Shown here: positions 17,363 to 25,867 of the stretch, piece by piece
Layout of the letters: every line of letters starts with the position of its first letter
Numbering within the stretch: position 1 is the stretch's first letter
NCBI GenBank assembly: GCA_040221475.1
Contig: JAVKEJ010000005.1
Span: forward strand, 1 to 64,000
From: WLXB01 sp040221475
GTDB lineage: Bacteria; Pseudomonadota; Alphaproteobacteria; Rhodospirillales; Rhodospirillaceae
Reading direction: 5' to 3'
Length of the DNA stretch: 64,000 bases
Notes under the pieces: generated by a model
What the model saw: only the letters and a program-made list of their open reading frames with translations
Told to the model about the DNA's origin: nothing
Databases searched by the model: none
Program-made: the position numbers and the translations under genes

Positions 17363-17935
17363 TTACTTACAAGCCGCCAACTGGCCAGGCTCTGCAGGCC
17401 TTAGCGTATAAATTTCACCGTCACTTTCAGCCGTAAAAACAGCTGTCGCCCGATCAAATCCCTCTGTTCGGTCTAGTGCCGTCAAATCAGCCCAAATCTT
17501 AAAGTAGTAACTAAACTCAACAACCTGATCATCACGTTGGAAAGCGACCAGTTGATAGCGCTCATCTCTGGCCAGGCGCTCATTCATGGCGGTCAGGTCT
17601 TCGCCTTGCCAATCTAAAGCTGCCAGCGGCGGGACGATCGGGCCACCGGACGCAACAAAATACACACGATCCCAAGCAAACGCCGCTGAGTCCGCAAAAC
17701 ATATATAGGGACTATCCGGGGCTTCCCGGCCCTTCATAGTTGAGAAAGCTGTCTGATCTGATGGAGCTCCCACGATGGCCGCACGCGCCGCTATATCAAG
17801 CCCAAATTTCCGCATCCAACTCGGAGCCATCATGGCATCGTAGACAAGCCACCCCGCAATCGCGGTGATGAGACCAATGGCAGAAATCCAAACCCAGCCT
17901 TTCCGCCAGAGTTGAGGGTCAACTTGAATGGTCAT
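17363..17935 (-). CDS. Hypothetical protein with one N-terminal membrane helix
   Basis: 190 residues. A single transmembrane or signal-anchor helix (about 14-32, WVWISAIGLITAIAGWLVY) is followed by about 155 residues that seem soluble, with the words FADSAAFAWDRVYFVASGG and AVFTAESDGEIYTLRP near the end. The single helix and Nin-Cout topology suggest a periplasmic domain. It starts one base after the gatB stop and is likely co-transcribed with gatCAB. I do not recognise a family. Confidence 0.65.
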   Translation of the reverse strand: MTIQVDPQLWRKGWVWISAIGLITAIAGWLVYDAMMAPSWMRKFGLDIAARAAIVGAPSDQTAFSTMKGREAPDSPYICFADSAAFAWDRVYFVASGGPIVPPLAALDWQGEDLTAMNERLARDERYQLVAFQRDDQVVEFSYYFKIWADLTALDRTEGFDRATAVFTAESDGEIYTLRPAEPGQLAACK

Positions 17936-17936
17936 G

Positions 17937-19394
17937 CTAAGGAGCGAGCTTTTTCTTGAGCAACGCGTTCAGCATCCCTGGGTTCGCTTTACCGCCGGTT
18001 TGCTTCATCACCTGACCAACGAACCACCCAATCAGCTTGTCTTTACCGCCGCGATAATCTGAGACCTTGTCCGGATTGTCGGCCATAACTTGGTCAATCG
18101 CAGCTTCGATGGGGCCTGTATCGGTGATCTGCTTGAGGCCCTTTTCCTCCACGATAGTCTCAGGGTCCTTGCCCTCTTCCACCATGATCTCAAAAACATC
18201 TTTTGCAATGCGTCCTGAAATCGTGTTGTCGGTTATCAAATCAATCAACTTGCCCAGGTTCTCAGCCGTTACAGGACTGTCCGTTATCGACACGCCCTTT
18301 TTATTCAGGGCACCAAACAGGTTTGAAATAACCCAGTTGGCGGCCGCCTTGGCATCGCGTCCCTTAGCAACATCTTCGAAATAATTCGCCGTTTCGCGCT
18401 CCACGACTAAAACACTCGCATCATAGGGTGTCAGCCCAAAGTCGGTCATGAACCGTTCTTTTTTCTCATCCGGCAATTCGGGCAATGTGGCTCTAATCTG
18501 CTCAATATACGCATCATCGAACACCAGCGGCAGCAAATCGGGATCCGGAAAATACCTATAATCGTGGGCCATTTCTTTTGAGCGCATCGGGCGGGTTTCG
18601 CCCTTGCTGGGATCGTACAATCTGGTTTCCTGAGTGATCTCCCCACCAGATTCATAAACATCGACATGGCGGCGGGCTTCATGCTCGATGGCTTGCATCA
18701 CAAAACGCACCGAGTTCACGTTTTTAATTTCACAGCGCGTCCGCAATCCATCTTCGCCAACAGGTCGCACAGACACGTTGGCATCGCAACGCATCGAGCC
18801 TTCATCCATATTCCCATCACAGGTGCCAAGATACCTGACGATTGACCTCAACTTTCTCAGATAAGCGCCGGCTTCTTCCGGGGAGCGCATGTCAGGCTTC
18901 GACACCACTTCCATGAGCGCAACACCCGAGCGGTTCAGATCGATGAAAGACTTCGATGGATGCAGATCGTGAATGGACTTGCCAGCATCTTGTTCAAGGT
19001 GAAGACGCTCAATACCAACTTCTCGCGTTTCCCCTTCAGGAAGATCCAGAACAAGCGTCCCCTCGCCCACAATCGGCAATTCAAACTGACTGATCTGATA
19101 ACCTTGCGGCAGGTCAGCATAAAAATAGTTCTTACGGGCAAAAACGCTGCGCTTGTTGATGTGCGCTTTAAGGCCAAGGCCCGTGCGCACAGCTTGTTCC
19201 ACGCAGACTTCATTGACGACCGGCAGCATGCCCGGCATCGCCGCATCAACAAAAGAGACCTGGCTATTGGGCTCGGCCCCGAAGTCTGTTGGCGAGCCCG
19301 AAAATAATTTGGCGTTGGATACGACCTGGGCATGAACTTCCAGCCCGATCACGACTTCCCAGTCACCCGTTTCACCTTTTATAAGAAAGCTCAT
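17937..19394 (-). CDS. gatB: Aspartyl/glutamyl-tRNA(Asn/Gln) amidotransferase subunit B
   Basis: 485 residues, full length. The N-terminal cradle has IGLEVHAQV, the Gly-rich and acidic blocks, the AMP-binding residues, and the C-terminal YqeY-like helical tail. GatB with GatC and GatA converts misacylated Glu-tRNA(Gln) or Asp-tRNA(Asn) to the amide form. It acts in organisms lacking a glutaminyl-tRNA synthetase, as most alphaproteobacteria do. Gene order is gatC, gatA, gatB on the minus strand, with only three bases between gatA and gatB. Confidence 0.97.
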   Translation of the reverse strand: MSFLIKGETGDWEVVIGLEVHAQVVSNAKLFSGSPTDFGAEPNSQVSFVDAAMPGMLPVVNEVCVEQAVRTGLGLKAHINKRSVFARKNYFYADLPQGYQISQFELPIVGEGTLVLDLPEGETREVGIERLHLEQDAGKSIHDLHPSKSFIDLNRSGVALMEVVSKPDMRSPEEAGAYLRKLRSIVRYLGTCDGNMDEGSMRCDANVSVRPVGEDGLRTRCEIKNVNSVRFVMQAIEHEARRHVDVYESGGEITQETRLYDPSKGETRPMRSKEMAHDYRYFPDPDLLPLVFDDAYIEQIRATLPELPDEKKERFMTDFGLTPYDASVLVVERETANYFEDVAKGRDAKAAANWVISNLFGALNKKGVSITDSPVTAENLGKLIDLITDNTISGRIAKDVFEIMVEEGKDPETIVEEKGLKQITDTGPIEAAIDQVMADNPDKVSDYRGGKDKLIGWFVGQVMKQTGGKANPGMLNALLKKKLAP

Positions 19395-19397
19395 GAC

Positions 19398-20873
19398 TTA
19401 GCCCTCCCCGTTGGCGGCTAAACCCGGAAACGCTGCCGCGTCCTCGAGCACACCGGCCACACGGAATAAGGTCTCCTCGTCCCATCGTTTGGTCAGGAGT
19501 TGCAATCCGAGCGGCAAACCTTCAGAGGACAGCCCCGCAGGCACGGAAATTCCCGGCAAACCAGCCAATGATGCAGGCACTGTGAAAACATCATTGAGAT
19601 ACATGGCAATTGGATCATCAGACTTTTCGCCCAGGGCAAACGCGGGCGTCGGCGCAGTCGGAGTCAAAATGGCATCAACGCCGTCAAACGCGGCGACAAA
19701 ATCTTGCGCAATCAACTGTCTGACTTTTTGAGCTTTGAGGTAGTAAGCATCGTAATACCCCGCAGAGAGTGCGTAGGTGCCAATCATGATGCGGCGCTTT
19801 GCTTCATCGCCGAAGCCGGCGGCCCGGGTCTTGGAATACATATCATCTAGCGTGTCGCCTTCAACCCTGAGCCCAAACCGGACGCCGTCATAACGGGCAA
19901 GGTTCGATGAGGCTTCAGCAGGCGCCACAATGTAATAGGTCGGCAAAGCGTATTTGGTGTGCGGCAATGCAATATCGATCACCTCCGCCCCGGCGGCCTT
20001 GAGCCACGCAATACCTTGATCCCACAGCGCCGCGATCTCAGCATTTAAGCCGTCGATCCGGTACTCGGCAGGAATACCAATGCGCAAGCCTTTAATGTCA
20101 CCAGACAACGCAGCTTCAAAATCAGGAACCGGCATGTCTGCCGATGTTGAGTCTTTTGGGTCGTGCCCGGCCATAACCGATAGCAAAATGGCAGAATCGC
20201 GCACGGTGCGTGTCATCGGCCCGGCCTGATCTAAAGAGCTCGCAAAGGCAATGGTGCCCCAACGCGAACAACGGCCGTACGTCGGTTTCATGCCGACAAT
20301 GCCACAGAAGGCCGCAGGCTGGCGGATAGAGCCACCAGTGTCAGTGCCGGTCGCCCCGGCACACATATACGCGGCAACCGCAGCTGCAGAACCGCCTGAA
20401 GACCCGCCAGGCACCAAGGGCCGGGGGTCGCCGTGCTTCTTCCAGGGATTGTGAACGCCGCCGTAATAGCTGGTCTCATTGGAGGAGCCCATTGCGAACT
20501 CATCCAGATTGGTTTTGCCAATCGTAATCGCGCCAGCCGCCTTGAGATTGGCAGTTACAGTGCTCTCATAGGGGGGGGTGAAGCCATCTAGAATATGTGA
20601 CGCAGCGGTCGTTAGAATACCTTCGGTACAGAATAAATCTTTGATACCGAGAGGAATCCCCTCTAGCACGCCTGCTTGTTTATGTGTGCGATTGTGATCG
20701 GCTTCTTTCGCCCGTTCGATCGCAAGCTCAGGAACTTCGGTGATATACGCGTTCAGGTCGCGATGAGTCTCCATAGACTTCAGATACGCCTGTGTCAGTT
20801 CGACGGCGCTGAAATCACGTTTTGCCAGGCCATCGCGGGCTGTGGCCAAGTCGAGTTTGGTCAAATCGCTCAT
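19398..20873 (-). CDS. gatA: Glutamyl-tRNA(Gln) amidotransferase subunit A
   Basis: 491 residues, amidase-signature family. The catalytic triad is visible: Lys78 in GIKD, cis-Ser158 in the GGSSGGS turn and nucleophile Ser182 in TGGSIRQ, spaced as in known GatA. GatA releases ammonia from glutamine, which is passed to GatB. Its stop TAA overlaps the preceding start by one base in the gatC-gatA junction. Confidence 0.97.
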   Translation of the reverse strand: MSDLTKLDLATARDGLAKRDFSAVELTQAYLKSMETHRDLNAYITEVPELAIERAKEADHNRTHKQAGVLEGIPLGIKDLFCTEGILTTAASHILDGFTPPYESTVTANLKAAGAITIGKTNLDEFAMGSSNETSYYGGVHNPWKKHGDPRPLVPGGSSGGSAAAVAAYMCAGATGTDTGGSIRQPAAFCGIVGMKPTYGRCSRWGTIAFASSLDQAGPMTRTVRDSAILLSVMAGHDPKDSTSADMPVPDFEAALSGDIKGLRIGIPAEYRIDGLNAEIAALWDQGIAWLKAAGAEVIDIALPHTKYALPTYYIVAPAEASSNLARYDGVRFGLRVEGDTLDDMYSKTRAAGFGDEAKRRIMIGTYALSAGYYDAYYLKAQKVRQLIAQDFVAAFDGVDAILTPTAPTPAFALGEKSDDPIAMYLNDVFTVPASLAGLPGISVPAGLSSEGLPLGLQLLTKRWDEETLFRVAGVLEDAAAFPGLAANGEG

Positions 20874-21160
20874 TATTCAATAACCTTTGGCACGCCGAAA
20901 AAGCCTTCGTGGGACTCTGGCGCATTGGCCAGGACTTTGTCGGCATGACCGCCATCAGAAATCGCATCTTTGCGCCATTTCAAAGTGAGATCAGTGCCGC
21001 CCGTCATTGGCTCCACCGCATCCGTATCAACTTCTTGGAGTTGCTCTATCCAGTCCAATATTCCGCTAAGTTCTTGGGCCAGAGGGTGAAGATCTTGCTC
21101 CGGCACGTCGATCCGCGCGAGAACAGCTATTTTTCGGACAGTGGCGTCGTCGAGCGACAT
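20873..21160 (-). CDS. gatC: Glutamyl-tRNA(Gln) amidotransferase subunit C
   Basis: 95 residues. The start MSLDDATVRKIAVLARIDV and the central LSGILDWIEQL then MTGGTDL block match GatC, the small subunit that wraps around the GatA-GatB interface and is needed for stability. It is the first gene of the gatCAB operon, divergent from ruvX with 93 bases between, which must hold promoters for both. It shares one base with gatA. Confidence 0.95.
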   Translation of the reverse strand: MSLDDATVRKIAVLARIDVPEQDLHPLAQELSGILDWIEQLQEVDTDAVEPMTGGTDLTLKWRKDAISDGGHADKVLANAPESHEGFFGVPKVIE

Positions 21161-21253
21161 GGGCTATGGGTCTCCCAATAGAGGTAGTGACCGCCCTGCG
21201 CCGATGGCGCAAAAACGGCAGAAAGTAAGGGCTGCGATGATGTATCACTGGGT

Positions 21254-21721
21254 ATGACGATCTGCAAGCCCGCCGCATTGAAAGAGGTTCTGATAAAGGG
21301 CCAATGCATACTGGGCCTGGACGTAGGGACCAAAACAGTTGGTGTCGCCATATCAGATACGGCGCTGATTATCGCCTCACCGCTCACCGTGATTCAGCGC
21401 GTGAAATTCACTAAAGATGCTGAGCAGTTGGTCAAGTTAATCGATGACAACACGGTGGGAGCCCTGGTCGTGGGGTTACCCATTGAGATGGACGGTGACG
21501 AAGGCCGTCAGGCTCAGTCTGTACGGACATTTATAGAAAATTTCCTGGCCATTCGCGATATTCCCACAGCTTTCTGGGATGAACGGCTGTCGACGGTCGC
21601 GGTTGAACGCATGATGGTCGAAAAAGCTGACTTAAGCCGCAAAAAACGTGGAAAAGTAGTGGATCGGGCTGCCGCCGCCTATATTTTGCAGGGCGTGCTT
21701 GACTTTTTGAAGCAAAATTAG
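21254..21721 (+). CDS. ruvX: Putative Holliday junction resolvase (YqgF/RuvX family)
   Basis: 155 residues with an RNase H-like fold: LGLDVGTKTVGVAISD near the start, VVGLPIEMDGDEG, and a late VDRAAAAYILQGVLD. YqgF is involved in 16S rRNA 5' maturation in E. coli, and a Holliday-junction nuclease role is proposed for the family. The first few residues (MTICKPAALKEVLIKGQ) are extra. It leads a plus-strand block with pyrB 62 bases on. Confidence 0.92.
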   Translation: MTICKPAALKEVLIKGQCILGLDVGTKTVGVAISDTALIIASPLTVIQRVKFTKDAEQLVKLIDDNTVGALVVGLPIEMDGDEGRQAQSVRTFIENFLAIRDIPTAFWDERLSTVAVERMMVEKADLSRKKRGKVVDRAAAAYILQGVLDFLKQN

Positions 21722-21783
21722 CCGGATGGAGACCAAATTTGTGAGCTTGTCGAACGGAAAGACCTTCAATATAGTCCGCGCTC

Positions 21784-22746
21784 ATGTATGACCCTATCTT
21801 CCCGCACCATCATCTCCTCGGGATCGAAGGGCTTTCCCCCTTAGAAATCAATCGGCTATTGGACCTCTCAGACCCCTATGTAGAGGTCAATCGAGGACCG
21901 GACCGGGTATCCGAGAGCCTTAAAGGTCGCACGATCGTGAACCTGTTCTTCGAGAACTCGACCCGCACGCGCACCTCCTTCGAACTCGCCGCCCTGCGTC
22001 TGGGCGCAAACGTCATCAACATGCAGGTTGAGGCCAGCTCCGTCTCCAAGGGTGAAACCCTTATTGATACGGCGGTGACGCTGAATGCCATGCACCCAGA
22101 TGTCTTAGTGGTACGGCACCCGCAATCGGGCGCGGTGAAACTCCTGGCTGATAAAGTGAACTGTGCCGTGGTTAACGGCGGGGACGGCAGCCACGAGCAT
22201 CCGACCCAGGCCCTGCTTGATGCCCTCACCATCCGCCGCCGCCGAGACAAGATCGAAGGCTTGAAGGTCGCCATCTGCGGCGATGTCACCCACAGCCGGG
22301 TCGCACGCTCAAACTTTTACCTGCTGCTCACTCTTGGCGCTGAAGTACGCGTAATCGCGCCACGGACTCTGATCCCCAGTCATCTCGACCGCTTGGGCGT
22401 GCAAACCTTCTCGGACATGCGCGAAGGGCTTAAGGATTGTGACATCGTGATGATGCTCCGGGTCCAAAACGAACGCATGAGCGGCAGTTTCATCCCGTCT
22501 GTTCGGGAATACTTCCGCTTCTTTGGTTTGGATCGCGAGAAACTATCTCTCGCCAAACCCGACGCCTTGATTATGCACCCTGGTCCCATGAATCGCGGGG
22601 TCGAAATCGACTCTGATGTGGCTGACGACTTTGAACGCAGTGTCATACGCGAACAGGTCGAACTTGGCGTTGCCGTCAGAATGGCGGTCCTGGAACTGTT
22701 GGCGAATAATTTGAGCGCTGACCGGGCTGAGGGTTCACAACCATGA
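21784..22746 (+). CDS. pyrB: Aspartate carbamoyltransferase catalytic subunit
   Basis: 320 residues. FENSTRTRTSFE (about 56-67) is the carbamoyl-phosphate signature, and HPTQALLD (about 139-146) belongs to the aspartate site region. The enzyme makes N-carbamoyl-aspartate from carbamoyl phosphate and aspartate, the first committed step of pyrimidine biosynthesis. No regulatory pyrI gene follows. Instead an ATGA overlap couples it to a dihydroorotase-like gene, the layout of complexes in which an inactive dihydroorotase paralog helps assemble the transcarbamoylase. Confidence 0.97.
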   Translation: MYDPIFPHHHLLGIEGLSPLEINRLLDLSDPYVEVNRGPDRVSESLKGRTIVNLFFENSTRTRTSFELAALRLGANVINMQVEASSVSKGETLIDTAVTLNAMHPDVLVVRHPQSGAVKLLADKVNCAVVNGGDGSHEHPTQALLDALTIRRRRDKIEGLKVAICGDVTHSRVARSNFYLLLTLGAEVRVIAPRTLIPSHLDRLGVQTFSDMREGLKDCDIVMMLRVQNERMSGSFIPSVREYFRFFGLDREKLSLAKPDALIMHPGPMNRGVEIDSDVADDFERSVIREQVELGVAVRMAVLELLANNLSADRAEGSQP

Positions 22747-24050
22747 GCACGCCAAACTCAATGAAGATTGCTTACACAGGCGCCCGCATTCTCGACCCGG
22801 CGACGGGTTTGGATATCGTCGGGGATCTTTTGACCATCGGCGAGGATATTGCTGATTTCGGCGAGAACCTTTTTGGAAGCGCACCGCCCTCCGACGCGAC
22901 CATCATCAATGCCAAAGGTCTGTGCCTCGCACCTGGCTTGGTTGATATGCGAGTGCAAGTAAGAGAACCAGGCGAAGAACATAAAGAGTCGCTCAAAAGC
23001 GCCGCTGAAGCCGCCGTTGCCGGTGGCGTCACAACCATGGTCTGCTTACCGAACACCCAACCGGTGCTTGATGATCAAGCAACTCTGGAATTCGTCGCCC
23101 GTCGTGCCCGTCTGCTGGCCCTCACAAAAGTCTACGCCTACGGCGCGGCGACCAAGGGGCTGAAAGGTAAAGAACTCGCTGAACTTGGATTACTCGCCGA
23201 GGCCGGTGCAGTGGCATTCACCGATGGCACGGTCGCCATCGCAGATACCCAGGTGATGCGGCGGGTTCTGTCCTACGCCGCGACCTTTGACCTGATGATT
23301 GTTCAGCACCCGGAGGATGCTGCGCTCGCTGGAAACGGGGTGGTAACCTCCGGCGAGATGGCAACGCGATTGGGACTTTCTTCAATTCCACGCGAAGCCG
23401 AAATTATTATGCTTGAACGCGACATGCGTCTGGTTGAAATGACCGGCGCACGATATCATGCCGCTCACATTTCCACATCCGAAAGCGTTGAGATCATTGC
23501 CCGGGCCAAAAACAAAGGCCTGCGCGTCACCTGTGACACGGCCCCCTTCTACTTTGCCTTAAATGAATTAACCGTCGGTGAGTATCGCACTTTCGCAAAA
23601 CTCTCTCCCCCTTTACGCAGCGATGAAGACCGGCAAGCTATTGTTGAAGGCATAAAGTCAGGCATCATTGACGTCATCGCCAGCGACCATTCACCACAGG
23701 ACCAAGACAGTAAACGCCTGCCCTTTGCGCAGGCTGCATTTGGCGGTTCGGGGCTGGAAACGCTTTTGGCCGTCTCGCTTGACCTCGTGCATAATGAAGA
23801 TCTCAGCCTCATTGAAACGTTAAAGCGAATCACTTGCAGCCCGGCTCAACTGCTCGGATTAAATGCGGGTCATTTGCGCAAGGGATCGCCCGCAGACCTC
23901 GTGTTATTTGCTCCCAGCGAAGGATGGAAAGTGGTTGGCGACAACTTTAAATCCAAGTCCAAAAACACGCCGTTCGACGGTCGCCCGGTGCAGGGGAAAG
24001 TCTTCCGGACCGTCATCGATGGCCGCACCGTATTCGAGGCCGCATCCTGA
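22743..24050 (+). CDS. pyrC': Dihydroorotase-like protein, metal site incomplete (PyrC'/PyrX type)
   Basis: 435 residues, class I dihydroorotase-like amidohydrolase. The usual metal-binding H-x-H of the first strand is replaced: VDMRVQVREPG (about 67-77) has Arg70 and Gln72 in place of the two histidines. Later ligands are kept (VQHPED, AAHISTSES, ASDHSPQD). Without H-x-H the enzyme is probably not a working dihydroorotase. Similar inactive paralogs beside pyrB in Pseudomonas and some alphaproteobacteria stabilise aspartate transcarbamoylase, and a true pyrC should then lie elsewhere. It overlaps pyrB by four bases and the next gene plsY by one base. Confidence 0.88.
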   Translation: MSTPNSMKIAYTGARILDPATGLDIVGDLLTIGEDIADFGENLFGSAPPSDATIINAKGLCLAPGLVDMRVQVREPGEEHKESLKSAAEAAVAGGVTTMVCLPNTQPVLDDQATLEFVARRARLLALTKVYAYGAATKGLKGKELAELGLLAEAGAVAFTDGTVAIADTQVMRRVLSYAATFDLMIVQHPEDAALAGNGVVTSGEMATRLGLSSIPREAEIIMLERDMRLVEMTGARYHAAHISTSESVEIIARAKNKGLRVTCDTAPFYFALNELTVGEYRTFAKLSPPLRSDEDRQAIVEGIKSGIIDVIASDHSPQDQDSKRLPFAQAAFGGSGLETLLAVSLDLVHNEDLSLIETLKRITCSPAQLLGLNAGHLRKGSPADLVLFAPSEGWKVVGDNFKSKSKNTPFDGRPVQGKVFRTVIDGRTVFEAAS

Positions 24051-24670
24051 TGCTGCTTCAGCTTGCGCCTTCGTCTTGGACCTTTGCCCTGATCGTTTTG
24101 GGCGGCTACTTTGTTGGCTCTATACCTTTTGGCTTATTGCTCACGAAAGCCACAGGGGGGGGCGACATTCGGAATATCGGATCAGGCAACATCGGCGCAA
24201 CCAACGTGCTGCGCACTGGGCGCAAAGGTCTCGCCGCAACGACACTTTTTCTCGATGGTGGCAAAGGGGTCCTCGCCGTATGGCTCGGTGCCATGGTTGC
24301 TATTCCTCAAGCCGCAGAGATTGGTGGATTAATCGCTGGCGCAGGTGCTGTGCTGGGACACAACTTTCCCATCTGGCTCAAGTTTAAAGGCGGCAAAGGG
24401 GTTGCGACAACACTCGGCATGATGCTCGGGTCCGTCCCTATTATTGGGGCGATGTCCTGCGTCACATGGATCGCGATGCTGATTATCTTTCGCTACTCCT
24501 CTCTGGCGGCTTTGATTGCGCTGGCCCTCGCACCTGTGTTTGCAATGCTCCTTGGCATGGAAAATGCTGCGCTGATGTTTCTCGCACTCGCCATTCTCGG
24601 CTGGGTGCGGCATTGGTCTAACATCGGGCGACTGCTGAAAGGCGACGAACCTCAGATCGGTGGATCATAG
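24050..24670 (+). CDS. plsY: Glycerol-3-phosphate acyltransferase PlsY
   Basis: 206 residues with five to six membrane helices. The family motifs are present: GSIPFGLLL, the GSGNIGATNVLRTG segment and GHNFPIWLKFKGGKGVAT. PlsY transfers acyl from acyl-phosphate to glycerol-3-phosphate, the first membrane step of phospholipid synthesis. It acts in the inner membrane and needs PlsX, which is not in this window. It shares one base with the preceding gene (TGATG). Confidence 0.96.
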   Translation: MLLQLAPSSWTFALIVLGGYFVGSIPFGLLLTKATGGGDIRNIGSGNIGATNVLRTGRKGLAATTLFLDGGKGVLAVWLGAMVAIPQAAEIGGLIAGAGAVLGHNFPIWLKFKGGKGVATTLGMMLGSVPIIGAMSCVTWIAMLIIFRYSSLAALIALALAPVFAMLLGMENAALMFLALAILGWVRHWSNIGRLLKGDEPQIGGS

Positions 24671-24676
24671 ACGCCG

Positions 24677-25801
24677 ATGGCGTCCGGTCGTTTAACTGAC
24701 CCGGAGACACTCGCCAGCCTTCGGCTAATTCGGTCAGAAGGCATTGGTCCGGTGACCTATCACGGATTGGTGGCACGATTCGGCTCGGCAAGCAAAGCAC
24801 TGGCCGCCCTCCCCGATCTTTCAAAACAGTCCAAGCGCAAGAAGCCGTTTCATGCCATTTCGCAAGAGCAAATCGAACAGGAACTGCACCAATTAGAGAA
24901 GGTTGGTGGAACCCTTGTCGGAATGAAAGCGGCACATTATCCAAAAAACTTGACGGAGACCTCAGATGCACCGCCGTTTCTAACCGTGCTGGGAAACGTG
25001 AGTCATTTGTCCCGACCGGCTGTTGCAATCGTTGGCGCGCGCAACGCCTCCCTGAATGGCAAGAAAATAGCCCACCAACTAGCGCAAGATTTGACGGCTG
25101 CCGGCTACACGGTCTGGTCTGGGCTCGCGCGGGGTATTGATACAGCAGCCCACAGCGGTGCGGTTGCACGATCGACGGTGGCCGTTCTGGCCGGTGGTGC
25201 GGACGTGCTTTATCCCAGAGAAAACGCCGACCTCTATGAACGTATCAAAGCCAATGGCGCTGTTGTTTCCGAGATGCCGCCAGGCACTGAACCACAAGCC
25301 GCCTACTTCCCAAGACGGAATCGGATTATCTCTGGCGCCAGTGTCGGCGTCATTATTGTCGAGGGAACCCCAAAGTCAGGGTCGCTTATAACGGCGCGGT
25401 TTGCCTTAGACCAAGGTCGTGAGGTTTTTGCCGTTCCCGGCTCGCCTCTTGATCCGCGTGCCCAAGGTCCGAACGGTTTGATTCGGGATGGTGCAGTCCT
25501 CGTGCGATCTGCCAATGATGTTTTGGAGGAACTCGAGCGCGGCAGAGAAAATCTGTTTAGCGCAAAAGACTCGCCATCAGATGACACCCAACACATTGAA
25601 AACATTGATGAAAAAGATGATGAAACGTTACGCTTTGAAATCTTAAGCGAGATCAGCACAACGCCAGTGACAGTTGACGAACTGCGACGACAGTGCCAAG
25701 TGTCTGCCCCCATGATCGCCGCCACGCTGCTTGATCTCGAGCTAGCAGGGCTTATTGAACGGCTTCCGGGCAACAGAGTTACTGCTGTCCGGAACACATA
25801 A
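24677..25801 (+). CDS. dprA: DNA-processing protein DprA
   Basis: 374 residues. The Rossmann-like core has VGARNAS, SGLARGIDTAAH, FPRRNRIISGAS and SGSLITARFALDQGREVFAVPG. There is an N-terminal helix-hairpin region (LASLRLIRSEGIGPVTYHGLV) and a C-terminal winged-helix (about 310-374). DprA binds incoming single-stranded DNA and loads RecA during transformation. It lies six bases after plsY. Confidence 0.95.
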   Translation: MASGRLTDPETLASLRLIRSEGIGPVTYHGLVARFGSASKALAALPDLSKQSKRKKPFHAISQEQIEQELHQLEKVGGTLVGMKAAHYPKNLTETSDAPPFLTVLGNVSHLSRPAVAIVGARNASLNGKKIAHQLAQDLTAAGYTVWSGLARGIDTAAHSGAVARSTVAVLAGGADVLYPRENADLYERIKANGAVVSEMPPGTEPQAAYFPRRNRIISGASVGVIIVEGTPKSGSLITARFALDQGREVFAVPGSPLDPRAQGPNGLIRDGAVLVRSANDVLEELERGRENLFSAKDSPSDDTQHIENIDEKDDETLRFEILSEISTTPVTVDELRRQCQVSAPMIAATLLDLELAGLIERLPGNRVTAVRNT

Positions 25802-25867
25802 TCAACGACGGGTAGGATGGCGAACCATGCCTCTTCCCGCTAGAATTTAGGACGCGAAAACAGATCG

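Noticed and set aside
25303..25797. A 164-residue minus-strand frame inside dprA
   Set aside because: Ser/Arg-rich with no domain pattern; dprA on the other strand has all its motifs.
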